The notes under the pieces were generated by a model, which ran no database searches, was not told the origin of the DNA, and was given only the letters and a program-made list of their open reading frames with translations. This document shows positions 20,113 to 28,852 of a DNA stretch of 64,000 nt, piece after piece. Position 1 is the first letter of the stretch, and every line of letters begins with the position of its first letter. Made by a program: the position numbers and the translations under genes. Source of the stretch: Rhodospirillaceae bacterium (GTDB taxonomy: Bacteria > Pseudomonadota > Alphaproteobacteria > Rhodospirillales > Rhodospirillaceae); the NCBI GenBank assembly GCA_002737725.1, contig NSIP01000001.1, positions 398,921 through 462,920 on the forward strand. Reading direction: 5' to 3'.

Positions 20113-21077
20113 GATCGTTCGCGTTGGGGATTTTGCTTTGTATCGGTGCAGGCAGTGGTGCGCTTGGCGCCGAAGACGCTGCGGTTGTGGCCGTACCAGC
20201 AAAAATGATTCGCGACTGCCCAACCTGCCCTGAAATGGTTGTGGTGCCAGCAGGCCAATTCACCATGGGCACGCCAGGGGGCTCGGAGGAAATCGACACC
20301 GAGAGCGGCGAATATTTCCAGCTTCCTGTGAAAATTGAAAAGACGTTTGCGATGGGCAAAACGGAAGTCACCACCGCCCAGTACGCTGATTTCACCCGCG
20401 AGTCTGGCTATAAACCCGATTCCGGTTGCCGCTTGTGGAACGATCGTTGGATTGTTGATGCCAAAAGCGATTGGCGTGGTGATGGCGTGCGTAAATCCCC
20501 CAAGCCCGATTTTCCGGTGACGTGCGTGAGCTGGATTGATGCTAAAGCCTACGCCGCATGGCTGAGTAAAAAAACCGGCAAGTCATATCGCCTGCCGTCT
20601 GAGTCCGAGTGGGAATACGCCGCACGCGCTGGCAGCACCGCGCCACGCTATTTCGGAGTTAATTCTTTTGAGGGCGTGTCGATCTCGCTCGCCTGCGAGA
20701 ACGGCAACGTCTACGATGTGACATCTCAGGTCTCTTACCCATTTCCATGGCCCTATGCGCGCTGCAAAGACGGCGCAGCCGATCTTGCGGTGGTGGCGTC
20801 ATACAAGCCCAATGCGTTCGGTTTGTATGACATGATTGGTAACGTGACCGAGTGGGTGGAAGATTGCTACACCGCCAGCTACTGGGGCCGCCCGCCCAAT
20901 CAAAAAGCCTGGGTGTGGCAAGGAGGTTGCGAAACGCGCGGCCTGCGTGGTGGGTCGTGGACCAGCCGTCCGGCTGATGTACGTTCGGCCAAACGCCAAA
21001 GTGCAGACGCTAAAACACACACGACCTACATTGGTTTCAGGCTCGCGCGCGATGTCGCCGAAGGAGAAGCGAAATGA
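20109..21077 (+). CDS. Exported SUMF1/FGE-like protein, array copy 3
   Basis: Predicted protein of 322 residues; its ATG overlaps the previous TGA (ATGA). After a short signal peptide come RDCPTCPEMVVVPAGQFTMG, FAMGKTEVTTAQYADF, YRLPSESEWEYAARAG and MIGNVTEWVEDC. It has a few extra residues around YFGVNSFEGVSISLACENG. In the catalytic-cysteine region it reads LRGGSWTSRPADVRSAK, without Cys. It is coupled to copy 4 by another ATGA overlap, so the copies are probably made in fixed ratio from one messenger. Confidence 0.9.
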   Translation: MRSFALGILLCIGAGSGALGAEDAAVVAVPAKMIRDCPTCPEMVVVPAGQFTMGTPGGSEEIDTESGEYFQLPVKIEKTFAMGKTEVTTAQYADFTRESGYKPDSGCRLWNDRWIVDAKSDWRGDGVRKSPKPDFPVTCVSWIDAKAYAAWLSKKTGKSYRLPSESEWEYAARAGSTAPRYFGVNSFEGVSISLACENGNVYDVTSQVSYPFPWPYARCKDGAADLAVVASYKPNAFGLYDMIGNVTEWVEDCYTASYWGRPPNQKAWVWQGGCETRGLRGGSWTSRPADVRSAKRQSADAKTHTTYIGFRLARDVAEGEAK

Positions 21078-22498
21078 AACGGCTGATCATTCTGCTCTGC
21101 GTGCTGGCGGCTCCGGTGATAGCGCAAGACAAGCCTGAAGCAGCGTTGAAACCCGGCGCGGTGGTAAAGGATTGCCCCACGTGCCCTGATTTAGTTGCTA
21201 TCGCGCCTGGCGAATTCATGATCGGCAGCACGCCTGAAACTGACGATGTCGATGTGAGCCGCGGTGAAGCGCCCCAAGCAAAAATCAAAATCGCGCGTGG
21301 TTTTCTCATGGGCCGCACTGAAGTCACGTTTGGGCAATACAAAGAATTCGTGCGCGAAACCGGCTATCAGCCGCCGAAAAAAGCCTGTCGTGTGTGGGAC
21401 AACGAGTTTGTCGATAAAGACGACGCCACTTGGGAAAACCCCTATCAGCCTGCACGCCCACTCCCTGAGCATCCTGTCGGGTGCGTCAGTTGGAATGACG
21501 CGCAAGTATTTTTGACGTGGCTGAGCAAAAAAACCGGCAAGGCGTATCGGTTGCCGACGACCGCCGAGTGGGAATACGCCGCGCGCGCGGGCACCAGCAC
21601 ATCGCGCTTCTGGGGCGACGACACCGACCAAGCTTGCGATTACGCCAACACCTTCGACATTACCAGCAAAGAAAAATATCCCTTCGCGTGGAGCTTCTCT
21701 CCGTGCAAAGACGGCTATGCCGAGCAAGCGCCCGTGGGCAAATTCAAGCCCAATCAATTTGGTCTCTACGACATGGTTGGCAACGTGTGGGAATGGGCAG
21801 CGGACTGTTATGCTGGCTCCCACCAAGGCCGCCCCCGCGACGGTCGGGCATGGAATTGGGAAGGTGGATGCGATGCGCGCGAAACACGCGGCGGCGGATG
21901 GATGAGCGCGCCTGAGCGCAATCGCATTGCCTGGCCCGGCAAAGACCCCGCCGAGCGGCGTTTGAATTACTTCGGCTTTCGCGTCGCGCGGGATTTAGAT
22001 TCCACCTACACCGCCATTTATGACGGCGGACAAATTCACCGTGTGACATTGTTCACGGGCGATGTCGCCAAAGCCAAAGCGTTTTGGGTCGACGCGCTGG
22101 GGTACAAAGTGCGCTTTGATAACCCGTCCTTAGGCGGCGAGGAGATGACCAAAACTTTGAAGCTGAAAAAAGATGCGCGGGCTCATTTTGTGATTCTCGA
22201 GCCCAGCAAAACCGACGACCCACTGATTGGCCTGATGGGGGCCACCGGCCAACAACTCGCGGCATTAGATCGTTCGCCTGATCAAGCAACAAAATCGGGC
22301 GATACGATGATGGTGATTAAGGTCAAAGACATCGTGGCAACTTTTGCCAAGCTGAAGGATTTGCCGGGCGTTCGCATCATCACACCGCCCTCGGCGCTGA
22401 ATGGCACCGGCGGCACAGGCGTGGTGGGAGATGAGGGTACGGTTCTCTCGCCCGACGGCACGCGCGTTGTGATTCAACAAGCTGGGTCGGGCGGCTAA
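21074..22498 (+). CDS. Exported SUMF1/FGE-like protein fused to a VOC (glyoxalase) domain, array copy 4
   Basis: Predicted protein of 474 residues. Residues 1-310 repeat the array layout: signal peptide, KDCPTCPDLVAIAPGEFMIG, FLMGRTEVTFGQYKEF, YRLPTTAEWEYAARAG, MVGNVWEWAADC, RGGGWMSAPERNRIAW (no catalytic Cys) and YFGFRVARDL. From about residue 315 a VOC-fold domain follows: IHRVTLFTGDVAKAKAFWVD, LGYKVRFDNP, then VVGDEGTVLSPDGTRVVIQQ. The frame is continuous across the junction, so this is a real fusion in the sequence. VOC domains bind a metal and small ligands; here it would be periplasmic. The amine oxidase gene begins 21 bases after the stop. Confidence 0.9.
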   Translation: MKRLIILLCVLAAPVIAQDKPEAALKPGAVVKDCPTCPDLVAIAPGEFMIGSTPETDDVDVSRGEAPQAKIKIARGFLMGRTEVTFGQYKEFVRETGYQPPKKACRVWDNEFVDKDDATWENPYQPARPLPEHPVGCVSWNDAQVFLTWLSKKTGKAYRLPTTAEWEYAARAGTSTSRFWGDDTDQACDYANTFDITSKEKYPFAWSFSPCKDGYAEQAPVGKFKPNQFGLYDMVGNVWEWAADCYAGSHQGRPRDGRAWNWEGGCDARETRGGGWMSAPERNRIAWPGKDPAERRLNYFGFRVARDLDSTYTAIYDGGQIHRVTLFTGDVAKAKAFWVDALGYKVRFDNPSLGGEEMTKTLKLKKDARAHFVILEPSKTDDPLIGLMGATGQQLAALDRSPDQATKSGDTMMVIKVKDIVATFAKLKDLPGVRIITPPSALNGTGGTGVVGDEGTVLSPDGTRVVIQQAGSGG

Positions 22499-22519
22499 TT
22501 TTCGCCCTTGGAGTTTGCG

Positions 22520-23965
22520 ATGACCAAAATAGTTCTTCCCCGCCGCACATCATTGAAACTCATGGGTGCTGCAGCGCTCGCAACCTCGGCCATATCGACG
22601 CGCCCCGTGCATGCCGCCACCAAAGAAGCCGACGTGATTATCGTCGGTGCGGGTTTGTCGGGGTTGATCGCCGCATGCATTTTGGAGGAGCAGGGCAAGT
22701 CTGTCGTCGTGGCCGAAGCCAAAGACCGTGTCGGCGGGCGCTGCTATACCATGACCGATCTTCCTGGCGCCCCTGAAGCCGGCGGTGGTTCGGTGGGCGC
22801 GATGTATGCACGTTTTCTAGATTGGTGCGACCGGTTCGGCATAAAGCGTAGCGGCGAAGTGGGTGGTGGACGGCCTGAGGTGTTCTCATCGGTCTACAAC
22901 GTCAACAGCCAGAATATTCTGCGCAAAGATTGGGCCGCTCATACGCTCAATCCGTTTCAGGGCGATGATAAAAAAATCACGCCCGATGGTTTTCGCTTTC
23001 AAATGCTTGATCGCTACAAAACGTTCGAGGATTTGGAATCATGGCCCGAACCCAAAATCACCAAAGACGACACGTCGCTGTATGATTTGTTTAAATCCAA
23101 AGGTCACTCTGACGCCGCCATTGCACTCGGCTTGGGCGGCAATCCTGGCTACGGCCACACACCGTTTGATCTATCGTCGGTGCATATGTTCCACGTTTGG
23201 AACTTCGCCAAAAGCCAAGCGCTCGGTGGAAGCCCACAATTTTGGGATATCGAAGGCGGCAATCAAAGCTTGCCTAAGGCTATGGCCAAGTCGCTGAAGG
23301 GCGACCTCTTTCTCAAAACGCCGATTGCTGCGGTGCGCAGCGACGCCAAGGGGGCCCAAGTCATTGCCGCCGACGGGCGCACGTTCAAGGGCAAGGCAGT
23401 TCTCATGACGTTGCCTTTCTCGGCGCTGCGGTTTGTGGCAATCGAGCCCGGCCTCACAGGGGCTCAAGCCGAAGCGGTGAATACGCTGCCTTATGGCACG
23501 TGCTGGCATGCCTTTCTGTCGGTGAAGGGCAAGTTCTGGGAAGCCGATAACATGCCTGCGGGCATGTGGTCCGACGGGCTCGTCGGTCGCGTCTCGGCCA
23601 TGCGCGAAGGCCAAGATGTCATTGGGCTTTATGCATTTCTCACCGGCAAGCAAGCCATGCGCCTCAGCCGCATGAGCCTTGAGGCGGGCGGTGCGGCTTA
23701 TATTGAAGAACTCGCGAAACAACGCCCTTCGACCAAGGGCCAAGTGAAAGTCGAGCGCGCCTGGAGTTGGGTGAACGATCCTTATGCGGGCGGTATGTAC
23801 GCCTATTGGCGTCCGGACATGATCGCAAAATTCAAGGGCGCCATGGCCAAGCCCGCCGGCAACCTACATTTCGCCGGTGAACATACCTCAGATTCAACGC
23901 GCGGCCTTGAGGGTGCGTTGGAATCGGGCGAACGCGCGGCCTTCGAGATTCTCGAAAAGATTTGA
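22520..23965 (+). CDS. Tat-exported FAD-dependent amine oxidase (flavin monoamine oxidase family)
   Basis: Predicted protein of 481 residues. I chose ATG 22520 because GGAG precedes it by 6 bases and it begins a Tat-type signal (PRRTSLKLMGAAALATSA). The FAD dinucleotide motif is VIIVGAGLSGLIAACILEEQ, followed by KDRVGGRCYT and the C-terminal FAD site LHFAGEHTSDSTRGLEGAL. It would oxidise amines or amino acids in the periplasm, producing an aldehyde or imine and hydrogen peroxide. It is the last gene of the exported SUMF1-like run and converges on the fifth paralogue. A paralogue lies at 37822. Confidence 0.92.
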   Translation: MTKIVLPRRTSLKLMGAAALATSAISTRPVHAATKEADVIIVGAGLSGLIAACILEEQGKSVVVAEAKDRVGGRCYTMTDLPGAPEAGGGSVGAMYARFLDWCDRFGIKRSGEVGGGRPEVFSSVYNVNSQNILRKDWAAHTLNPFQGDDKKITPDGFRFQMLDRYKTFEDLESWPEPKITKDDTSLYDLFKSKGHSDAAIALGLGGNPGYGHTPFDLSSVHMFHVWNFAKSQALGGSPQFWDIEGGNQSLPKAMAKSLKGDLFLKTPIAAVRSDAKGAQVIAADGRTFKGKAVLMTLPFSALRFVAIEPGLTGAQAEAVNTLPYGTCWHAFLSVKGKFWEADNMPAGMWSDGLVGRVSAMREGQDVIGLYAFLTGKQAMRLSRMSLEAGGAAYIEELAKQRPSTKGQVKVERAWSWVNDPYAGGMYAYWRPDMIAKFKGAMAKPAGNLHFAGEHTSDSTRGLEGALESGERAAFEILEKI

Positions 23966-23981
23966 TTGCGACGGCAGCGAT

Positions 23982-24902
23982 TTATTTTGCCAGCGTCTGC
24001 GCCACGCGAAAGCCCAGCAACTGGCTGTGATACACTGCCGGGTCTTTGCTTTGGCTGATGGCTTTCAGCCAGTCAGTGCCCGAGGCCCAAGCGCCACCGC
24101 GTGGTGTGCGTGCGGTGCAGTCACCGCCGTCCTCGGCCATCCAAGCACTGCCATCGGTCGGCACGTTGCTCATGTCGGCATGAAAGCAGTCTTCGCTCCA
24201 CTCCCAGGCGTTGCCCAGCATATCGTGCAAACCCCAGGCATTGGGCTTGAAGGACCCTACGGGTGCTAAGCGCTCCCAATTGTCATTGCAAGCAAACACG
24301 GGGCCGTAGCTGTAGAGCCGCCGATAGGTATCGTCGCCAACGTTGGCGTACTCGCAGGCCTTGGTGTTGTCTGGGCCCCAGAACCACGGCCCGCGTGTTC
24401 CGGCGCGCGTAGCGTACTCAAATTCGGTCGATGAGAGCAGGCGATACGGCTTACCAGTTTTTTTGCCCAGCCATTTCACGAACGCAGTGGCATCTTCCCA
24501 ACCCACGCATACCACCGGCGCATCATCACGTTGCGCTTGGCCGGGGTTGTCCCAGGTGTATCCCTCGGTCTGGCCAAGAATTTTGTTAAAGCCCCAGGTG
24601 TTGCACGATGTTGTTGGGCTGACGTACTTTGTCTCTTTTACAAATTGCCGATACAGCGCGCGCGTGGTTTCTGTTTTTGCCACAGCAAACGAATAGCTGA
24701 TGCTCACTTCACGCAAGCGCCCCCATCCGGCTTTCATGTCTTGGTCCCAGGGCTCGGCGCCCAACATGGCTTTGCCGATTGGTATCACTACCATCTCGGG
24801 GCAGGTTTCACAATCTTTGAACGTATCGCCGGCTTTTTGTTCGGCGGCGTTTGCGTGCCCCGCAAGCATCAAAACCAACGAAAGCAAAACGAATGCGCGC
24901 AT
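23982..24902 (-). CDS. Exported SUMF1/FGE-like protein, copy 5 (opposite strand)
   Basis: Predicted protein of 306 residues with signal peptide (LLSLVLMLAGHANAA). It carries KDCETCPEMVVIPIGKAMLG, FAVAKTETTRALYRQF, YRLLSSTEFEYATRAG, MLGNAWEWSEDC and LLGFRVAQTL. The catalytic-cysteine region reads PRGGAWASGTDWLKA, again without Cys. It is the most divergent of the five copies and faces the amine oxidase gene 16 bases away. It keeps the eight array cysteines, so it belongs to the same subfamily, but it must be expressed from its own promoter. Confidence 0.9.
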   Translation of the reverse strand: MRAFVLLSLVLMLAGHANAAEQKAGDTFKDCETCPEMVVIPIGKAMLGAEPWDQDMKAGWGRLREVSISYSFAVAKTETTRALYRQFVKETKYVSPTTSCNTWGFNKILGQTEGYTWDNPGQAQRDDAPVVCVGWEDATAFVKWLGKKTGKPYRLLSSTEFEYATRAGTRGPWFWGPDNTKACEYANVGDDTYRRLYSYGPVFACNDNWERLAPVGSFKPNAWGLHDMLGNAWEWSEDCFHADMSNVPTDGSAWMAEDGGDCTARTPRGGAWASGTDWLKAISQSKDPAVYHSQLLGFRVAQTLAK

Positions 24903-25064
24903 GTTTGTTCTCCCCCACTGATCAACTCACTTTAATCCATCGTTACTGTAACTCAACAGGTCAACTTGGAATGGTTTTCTCATTATGTTTCACCAAGACC
25001 ATTGCAAAACTGATGATTATGCATTGTCATCACCTAATATTTTGACGTTCTGGGGAGAACACGC

Positions 25065-26213
25065 ATGCGATCCTTAAAATTAGCGCTTCTGTCGGCCATA
25101 GCTTTAGCGCTGGGGGCTTGTGCCGACATGAAGACGAACTCGCCCAACCCCCTGGCGGGCATGACCATGAAACAGCGTATCACTGCTTTGGCGCCGATCA
25201 TGACGGGCACTGAGTTGTCCAACTACATGATCCCCAATATCCCCGAAGCGGCCGAAGCCTATTACGGCCCGGACTCGAAGCACCTGATTGCACAAACGCG
25301 CGATCCCGATGCTAAAAAAACCTCCATGGGCACGGCAGGTGCGCTGACGTGGATTTTCTCTGACGACGGCAAAAAAACCTGGCGCGTGAATGACGACGGC
25401 CAAGATGCGTGCTCGTATATTTTCCCCGACAACAAGCGTGTGATCTTTACCTCCACACGCGACCATACCGACATGCTCGTGGGCAATTGGTCGGACTCCA
25501 ACGACTACCCTCAAGGCTCTGAACTTTATATCGCCGATTTGGATGGCAAGAATCGCAAGCGCCTGACCAACAATAAGAATTACGAAGCCGAAGTGTCCGT
25601 CTCACACAACAGCAAGAAAATCGTGTTTGGTCGTCAGATCGACGGCAAAATGGATTTGTGGATTATGAACGCCGATGGCACCGGCGAGCGCCGCCTCACC
25701 AATACGCCCGACTGGCAAGAAGGCGCGCCGTTCTTCATGCCCGGCGATGATCGCATTATGTTCCGCGCGTGGCGGGCAAGCGAGTACGGAAAGGTGCGCC
25801 CGACGCCCATGACGATGTTCACCATTAAAACCGACGGCACTGATTGGCGCCGCCATACCTACGACCAGGATATGAATTGGGCCCCGTTCCCCGCGCCCGA
25901 TGGAAGACACTACGTGTTTGTGCGTGTCGCTGACCTGAAAACCAACAACTGGGAAGTATTTTTGGGTGATCTCGCTGGCACGCCACCGAAAAGGCTCACC
26001 TTCAATGACAAGTTCGATGGCTTCCCGGCAGTGTCACCCGACGGCAAAAAAATGGTATTTGCGCGCTCGACCGGCGAACGCTTCATGAGCGGGATCAAAA
26101 CTTTTATTATGGACATTTCGTCGCTGGGGATCGGCACCAAGAACGAGTTCAACCCCAACTGGGGCCTGCCCATGCAAGACGACCCGACGCAAAAAGCGGA
26201 CGCGTCGAAATAG
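25065..26213 (+). CDS. PD40/TolB-like beta-propeller lipoprotein
   Basis: Predicted protein of 382 residues. The N-terminus is a lipoprotein signal with lipobox LGACAD; GGGGAGAAC precedes the ATG at 25065. The body contains repeated TolB-type blades: LYIADLDGKNRKRLTNN, VSHNSKKIVFGRQIDGKMDL, IMNADGTGERRLTNTPDWQE and AVSPDGKKMVFARSTGER. Such propellers act as periplasmic binding or scaffold modules. It is divergent from the copy 5 SUMF1-like gene and followed at 12 bases by the DUF1838-like gene, with which it is probably cotranscribed. Specific function unknown. Confidence 0.85.
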   Translation: MRSLKLALLSAIALALGACADMKTNSPNPLAGMTMKQRITALAPIMTGTELSNYMIPNIPEAAEAYYGPDSKHLIAQTRDPDAKKTSMGTAGALTWIFSDDGKKTWRVNDDGQDACSYIFPDNKRVIFTSTRDHTDMLVGNWSDSNDYPQGSELYIADLDGKNRKRLTNNKNYEAEVSVSHNSKKIVFGRQIDGKMDLWIMNADGTGERRLTNTPDWQEGAPFFMPGDDRIMFRAWRASEYGKVRPTPMTMFTIKTDGTDWRRHTYDQDMNWAPFPAPDGRHYVFVRVADLKTNNWEVFLGDLAGTPPKRLTFNDKFDGFPAVSPDGKKMVFARSTGERFMSGIKTFIMDISSLGIGTKNEFNPNWGLPMQDDPTQKADASK

Positions 26214-26225
26214 GGCGAATCAAAC

Positions 26226-27143
26226 ATGAGGATACAACGCCGCAGTGCTCTTCTTCTCGGGGGTGTGGCGGCGCTTGCCACCTCTTGTACTTTCGCGGAC
26301 ACACCCTCGCCGGGCGCGGGTGAACTGTTCCCCGACCGATGGGCTGAGACCGTCGCGTACTTGAAACTCCGTGCGCGGGCCAATGACGGCGATGCCTGGT
26401 ATTGGTTTTCGGGCACGATTGATCTCATGCCCCATGGCGAAAAGGGGCTCACCCTCGTCAATGTCGATTGCCTGAATTTGCGGCGCGTCAAGCAAACGGG
26501 CGATAAAAAATTCAGCGTGACCATGTGGGAAGGCGCGGTGTTTACCGACCCAGCCACGGGCAAAATCGCCGAGACAATTCTCAATCCGCTCAATGGCCGT
26601 ACCGTCGAGCCCATGCACTATCGTGAAGGCCCCACCGAGTTCATCGCTGATGAAACTGGCTTCCGTACTTTGCCCCGCGAGAACGCTTCACCACTGGGTA
26701 CCTCGTCGTTTGATTTTACGTGGACGATAGGCGGCGGTCATGTGTGGGTCGAACGCGGCCAAAAACTCGACATGGTCAACCCGTTCACGCCCGAGCAATG
26801 GCCGTTGGAATCGGCAGGCCCGCGCATCCATGGCGCAAACTCCTCCACACTACATGGGCTGTGGAAAGATGTGATCGACGCCAAGCAACCTATGCCGCCT
26901 GCCGATATGGTGTTCACATCCTCTGGTGATTGGTTCCCTTGGATGCTGATGGGCCAAAAGCCCGGTAGCGTTCTCTACCGCGCCAAAGGTCCACGATTCC
27001 AAAGCATTGACGAAGCCCCCAGACGCGTGCGTAAGCTGGTGGAAGCAAAACACCCCGAGTTATTCCGCCCCATCCCCTGGATCGAGAAATACGGTGGCGT
27101 CATAACCGATCACCTGCGCCAGCGTAAACCCGTGAAGCCATAA
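26226..27143 (+). CDS. DUF1838-like exported protein
   Basis: Predicted protein of 305 residues. The N-terminus IQRRSALLLGGVAALATSC combines a twin-arginine motif with a lipobox Cys, so it is probably a Tat-exported lipoprotein. The body has WYWFSGTIDLMPHGEKG, VDCLNLRRV and a Trp-rich C-terminal half, which I recall as the DUF1838 pattern; no catalytic function is known for that family. It sits between the propeller lipoprotein and the TPR gene, in the same direction with gaps of only a few bases. Confidence 0.65.
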   Translation: MRIQRRSALLLGGVAALATSCTFADTPSPGAGELFPDRWAETVAYLKLRARANDGDAWYWFSGTIDLMPHGEKGLTLVNVDCLNLRRVKQTGDKKFSVTMWEGAVFTDPATGKIAETILNPLNGRTVEPMHYREGPTEFIADETGFRTLPRENASPLGTSSFDFTWTIGGGHVWVERGQKLDMVNPFTPEQWPLESAGPRIHGANSSTLHGLWKDVIDAKQPMPPADMVFTSSGDWFPWMLMGQKPGSVLYRAKGPRFQSIDEAPRRVRKLVEAKHPELFRPIPWIEKYGGVITDHLRQRKPVKP

Positions 27144-27149
27144 TCCGTG

Positions 27150-28532
27150 ATGCGCGATTCGCACGGGCTTGAAGTTACAGCTGCAAGTCAGGCGGCGGTC
27201 GATGCGTTTGACGCCACCATCATGTCCTATCTCGCATTTGCCAATGATATTGGCCCGCGCCTCAAAGACACCATGACCCTCGATCCTGATTTCGTGCTCG
27301 CGCACTGCTTTAAGGGCTACCTGTTTCACTTGATGGGAGCGAAATCTTTGGCTGCGCGTGCGGGAAAAGAACTCGCACTCGCGCAAGCCCACGCTGCCAA
27401 GGTTACATCCCGCGAGCGGCTGCACGTGAAGGCGCTGGAATCGTGGTGTCATTTCGATCTTCAAGGGGCCACCAACGCGTGGGAGGCGGCGGCGCGCGAC
27501 CACCCGCTTGATGTTCTGGCCTTGAAGATGCTGCACTACACACACTTTTACATGGGCAATTCGCATAACTTGCGAAATTCCGTCGGCCGCGTTTGGCCCG
27601 CTTGGCATGACAAGCTTCCAGCCTATGGATACATGCTCTCGATGCGCGCCTTCGGGCTGGAAGAAACCGGGGCCTATGATGAAGCCCTCAGTCTCGCTAC
27701 GCGGGCCTATGAGCTGAACCCTAACGATGCCTGGGCCGTACATGCAGTCGCTCACGTTCATGAGATTCGCGATCAACGTGATGCAGGATTGGCCTGGCTT
27801 GAGCGCTGTCTCACGGGCGGCGGCAAGCAATGGAACAATTTTCGCTATCATCTCGTTTGGCATCAAGCACTCGTGCTGCACGAGATGGAGCGTTCCGACC
27901 AAGCCCTTGCCCTTTATGATCACGCGATGTGGGATCCAGCTTCGGATGAATATCTTGATCTCGCGAACGATACGTCGCTATTGCTGCGACTTGAAATGGC
28001 CGGTGTCAGCGTCGGAGATCGCTGGCAGGTTTTGGCGGAAAAAGTGAAAGGGCGTAAGGACGAGCACTTATTGGCTTTCGTCGACGCTCATTTCATGATG
28101 CCTCTGGCGGCCGTTGAGCCCGATCATGCCGAGCAACTTCTCAGTTCCATTGATGCTTATATGGACACCACTGATGATACCTATGCCAGTGTGTCTAAGG
28201 CCGTGGCGCGTGATTTGTCTGCGGCGGTGTTCGCCTACCAAACCGGTCAGTTCGAGTCTTGCGTTGAAACGCTCGAGCCGGTTCGTTCCTTGGTACATCT
28301 GGTGGGCGGCAGCCATGCGCAACGCGATGTCTTTGCAGAAATGCTGATCGAGGCCGCGGTGAAAGCTGGCGGACTGACGCTCGCCCGCTCTCTTTTATAT
28401 GAGCGTGTCAGTGCGCGCCCGCGCAACTTTAGGGCTTGGAATCGCCTCACTTATGTTCTGCGCCAGCTCGGCGATGTCGACGGTGCGCTGAGTGCGGCGC
28501 GCGCAGCTCAAGATGTGCGTCATAAAATCTAA
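27150..28532 (+). CDS. TTC38-like tetratricopeptide repeat protein
   Basis: Predicted protein of 460 residues, soluble, no signal peptide. Helical TPR repeats run the whole length. The diagnostic region, about residues 170-230, includes KLPAYGYMLSMRAFGLEETG, ELNPNDAWAVHAVAHVHE and the flanking HYTHFYMGN, which matches the TTC38 family found from bacteria to mammals. Its biochemical role is unknown in bacteria. Adjacent GTG (27147) and ATG (27150) codons could both serve as start; ATG is preferred. Probably the last gene of the unit beginning at 25065. Confidence 0.82.
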   Translation: MRDSHGLEVTAASQAAVDAFDATIMSYLAFANDIGPRLKDTMTLDPDFVLAHCFKGYLFHLMGAKSLAARAGKELALAQAHAAKVTSRERLHVKALESWCHFDLQGATNAWEAAARDHPLDVLALKMLHYTHFYMGNSHNLRNSVGRVWPAWHDKLPAYGYMLSMRAFGLEETGAYDEALSLATRAYELNPNDAWAVHAVAHVHEIRDQRDAGLAWLERCLTGGGKQWNNFRYHLVWHQALVLHEMERSDQALALYDHAMWDPASDEYLDLANDTSLLLRLEMAGVSVGDRWQVLAEKVKGRKDEHLLAFVDAHFMMPLAAVEPDHAEQLLSSIDAYMDTTDDTYASVSKAVARDLSAAVFAYQTGQFESCVETLEPVRSLVHLVGGSHAQRDVFAEMLIEAAVKAGGLTLARSLLYERVSARPRNFRAWNRLTYVLRQLGDVDGALSAARAAQDVRHKI

Positions 28533-28538
28533 AGTTGC

Positions 28539-28780
28539 TTACGTTTGATAGACATTCGGATCGCGGATTTCCATGAAGCGCGATCCATCCACGGGCATAA
28601 AGCCAACTTGTGTGCTGTCCTGATACACACCAAAGCAATCCGCCCGGTGATCGATTATTCCCGTGTTGCGCGCGGAATTCCCTCGACCCAATAGGACGTC
28701 GCGATAAAGCTGTGCAGAGCATCAATATCCAGCCGTGTTTTCGAATCGTCGATGGTGTAGCCGTTTCGTTCAACCTGCAT
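28539..28780 (-). pseudogene. Decayed GNAT acetyltransferase gene
   Basis: From an ATG at 28780 one frame reads MQVERNGYTIDDSKTRLDID followed by LHSFIATSYWVEGIPRATRE and a stop. These are the N-terminal residues of a well-known small GNAT N-acetyltransferase group. In another frame the sequence resumes as DCFGVYQDSTQVGF and then jumps to RFMEIRDPNVYQT before the stop at 28539; in the intact family these correspond to the middle beta strands and the extreme C-terminus. The acetyl-CoA-binding core between them is missing. The gene has therefore suffered a frameshift and an internal deletion of roughly 70-80 codons. Confidence 0.75.
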
Positions 28781-28800
28781 GGCATCTACTCCTGAATCAC

Positions 28801-28829
28801 AAAGGCCGCTCCTTGTCAGAGCGGCCTTT
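28801..28829 (-). terminator. Hairpin terminator of the gene at 28853-29560
   Basis: A perfect 11-bp stem (28801-28811 with 28819-28829) encloses the loop CTTGTCA. On the minus strand it follows the stop at 28853 and ends in a short T-run (TTTGTG). It separates the exported-protein gene from the GNAT remnant. Confidence 0.7.
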
Positions 28830-28852
28830 ACAGCTTCATTAAAAATGCGGCG

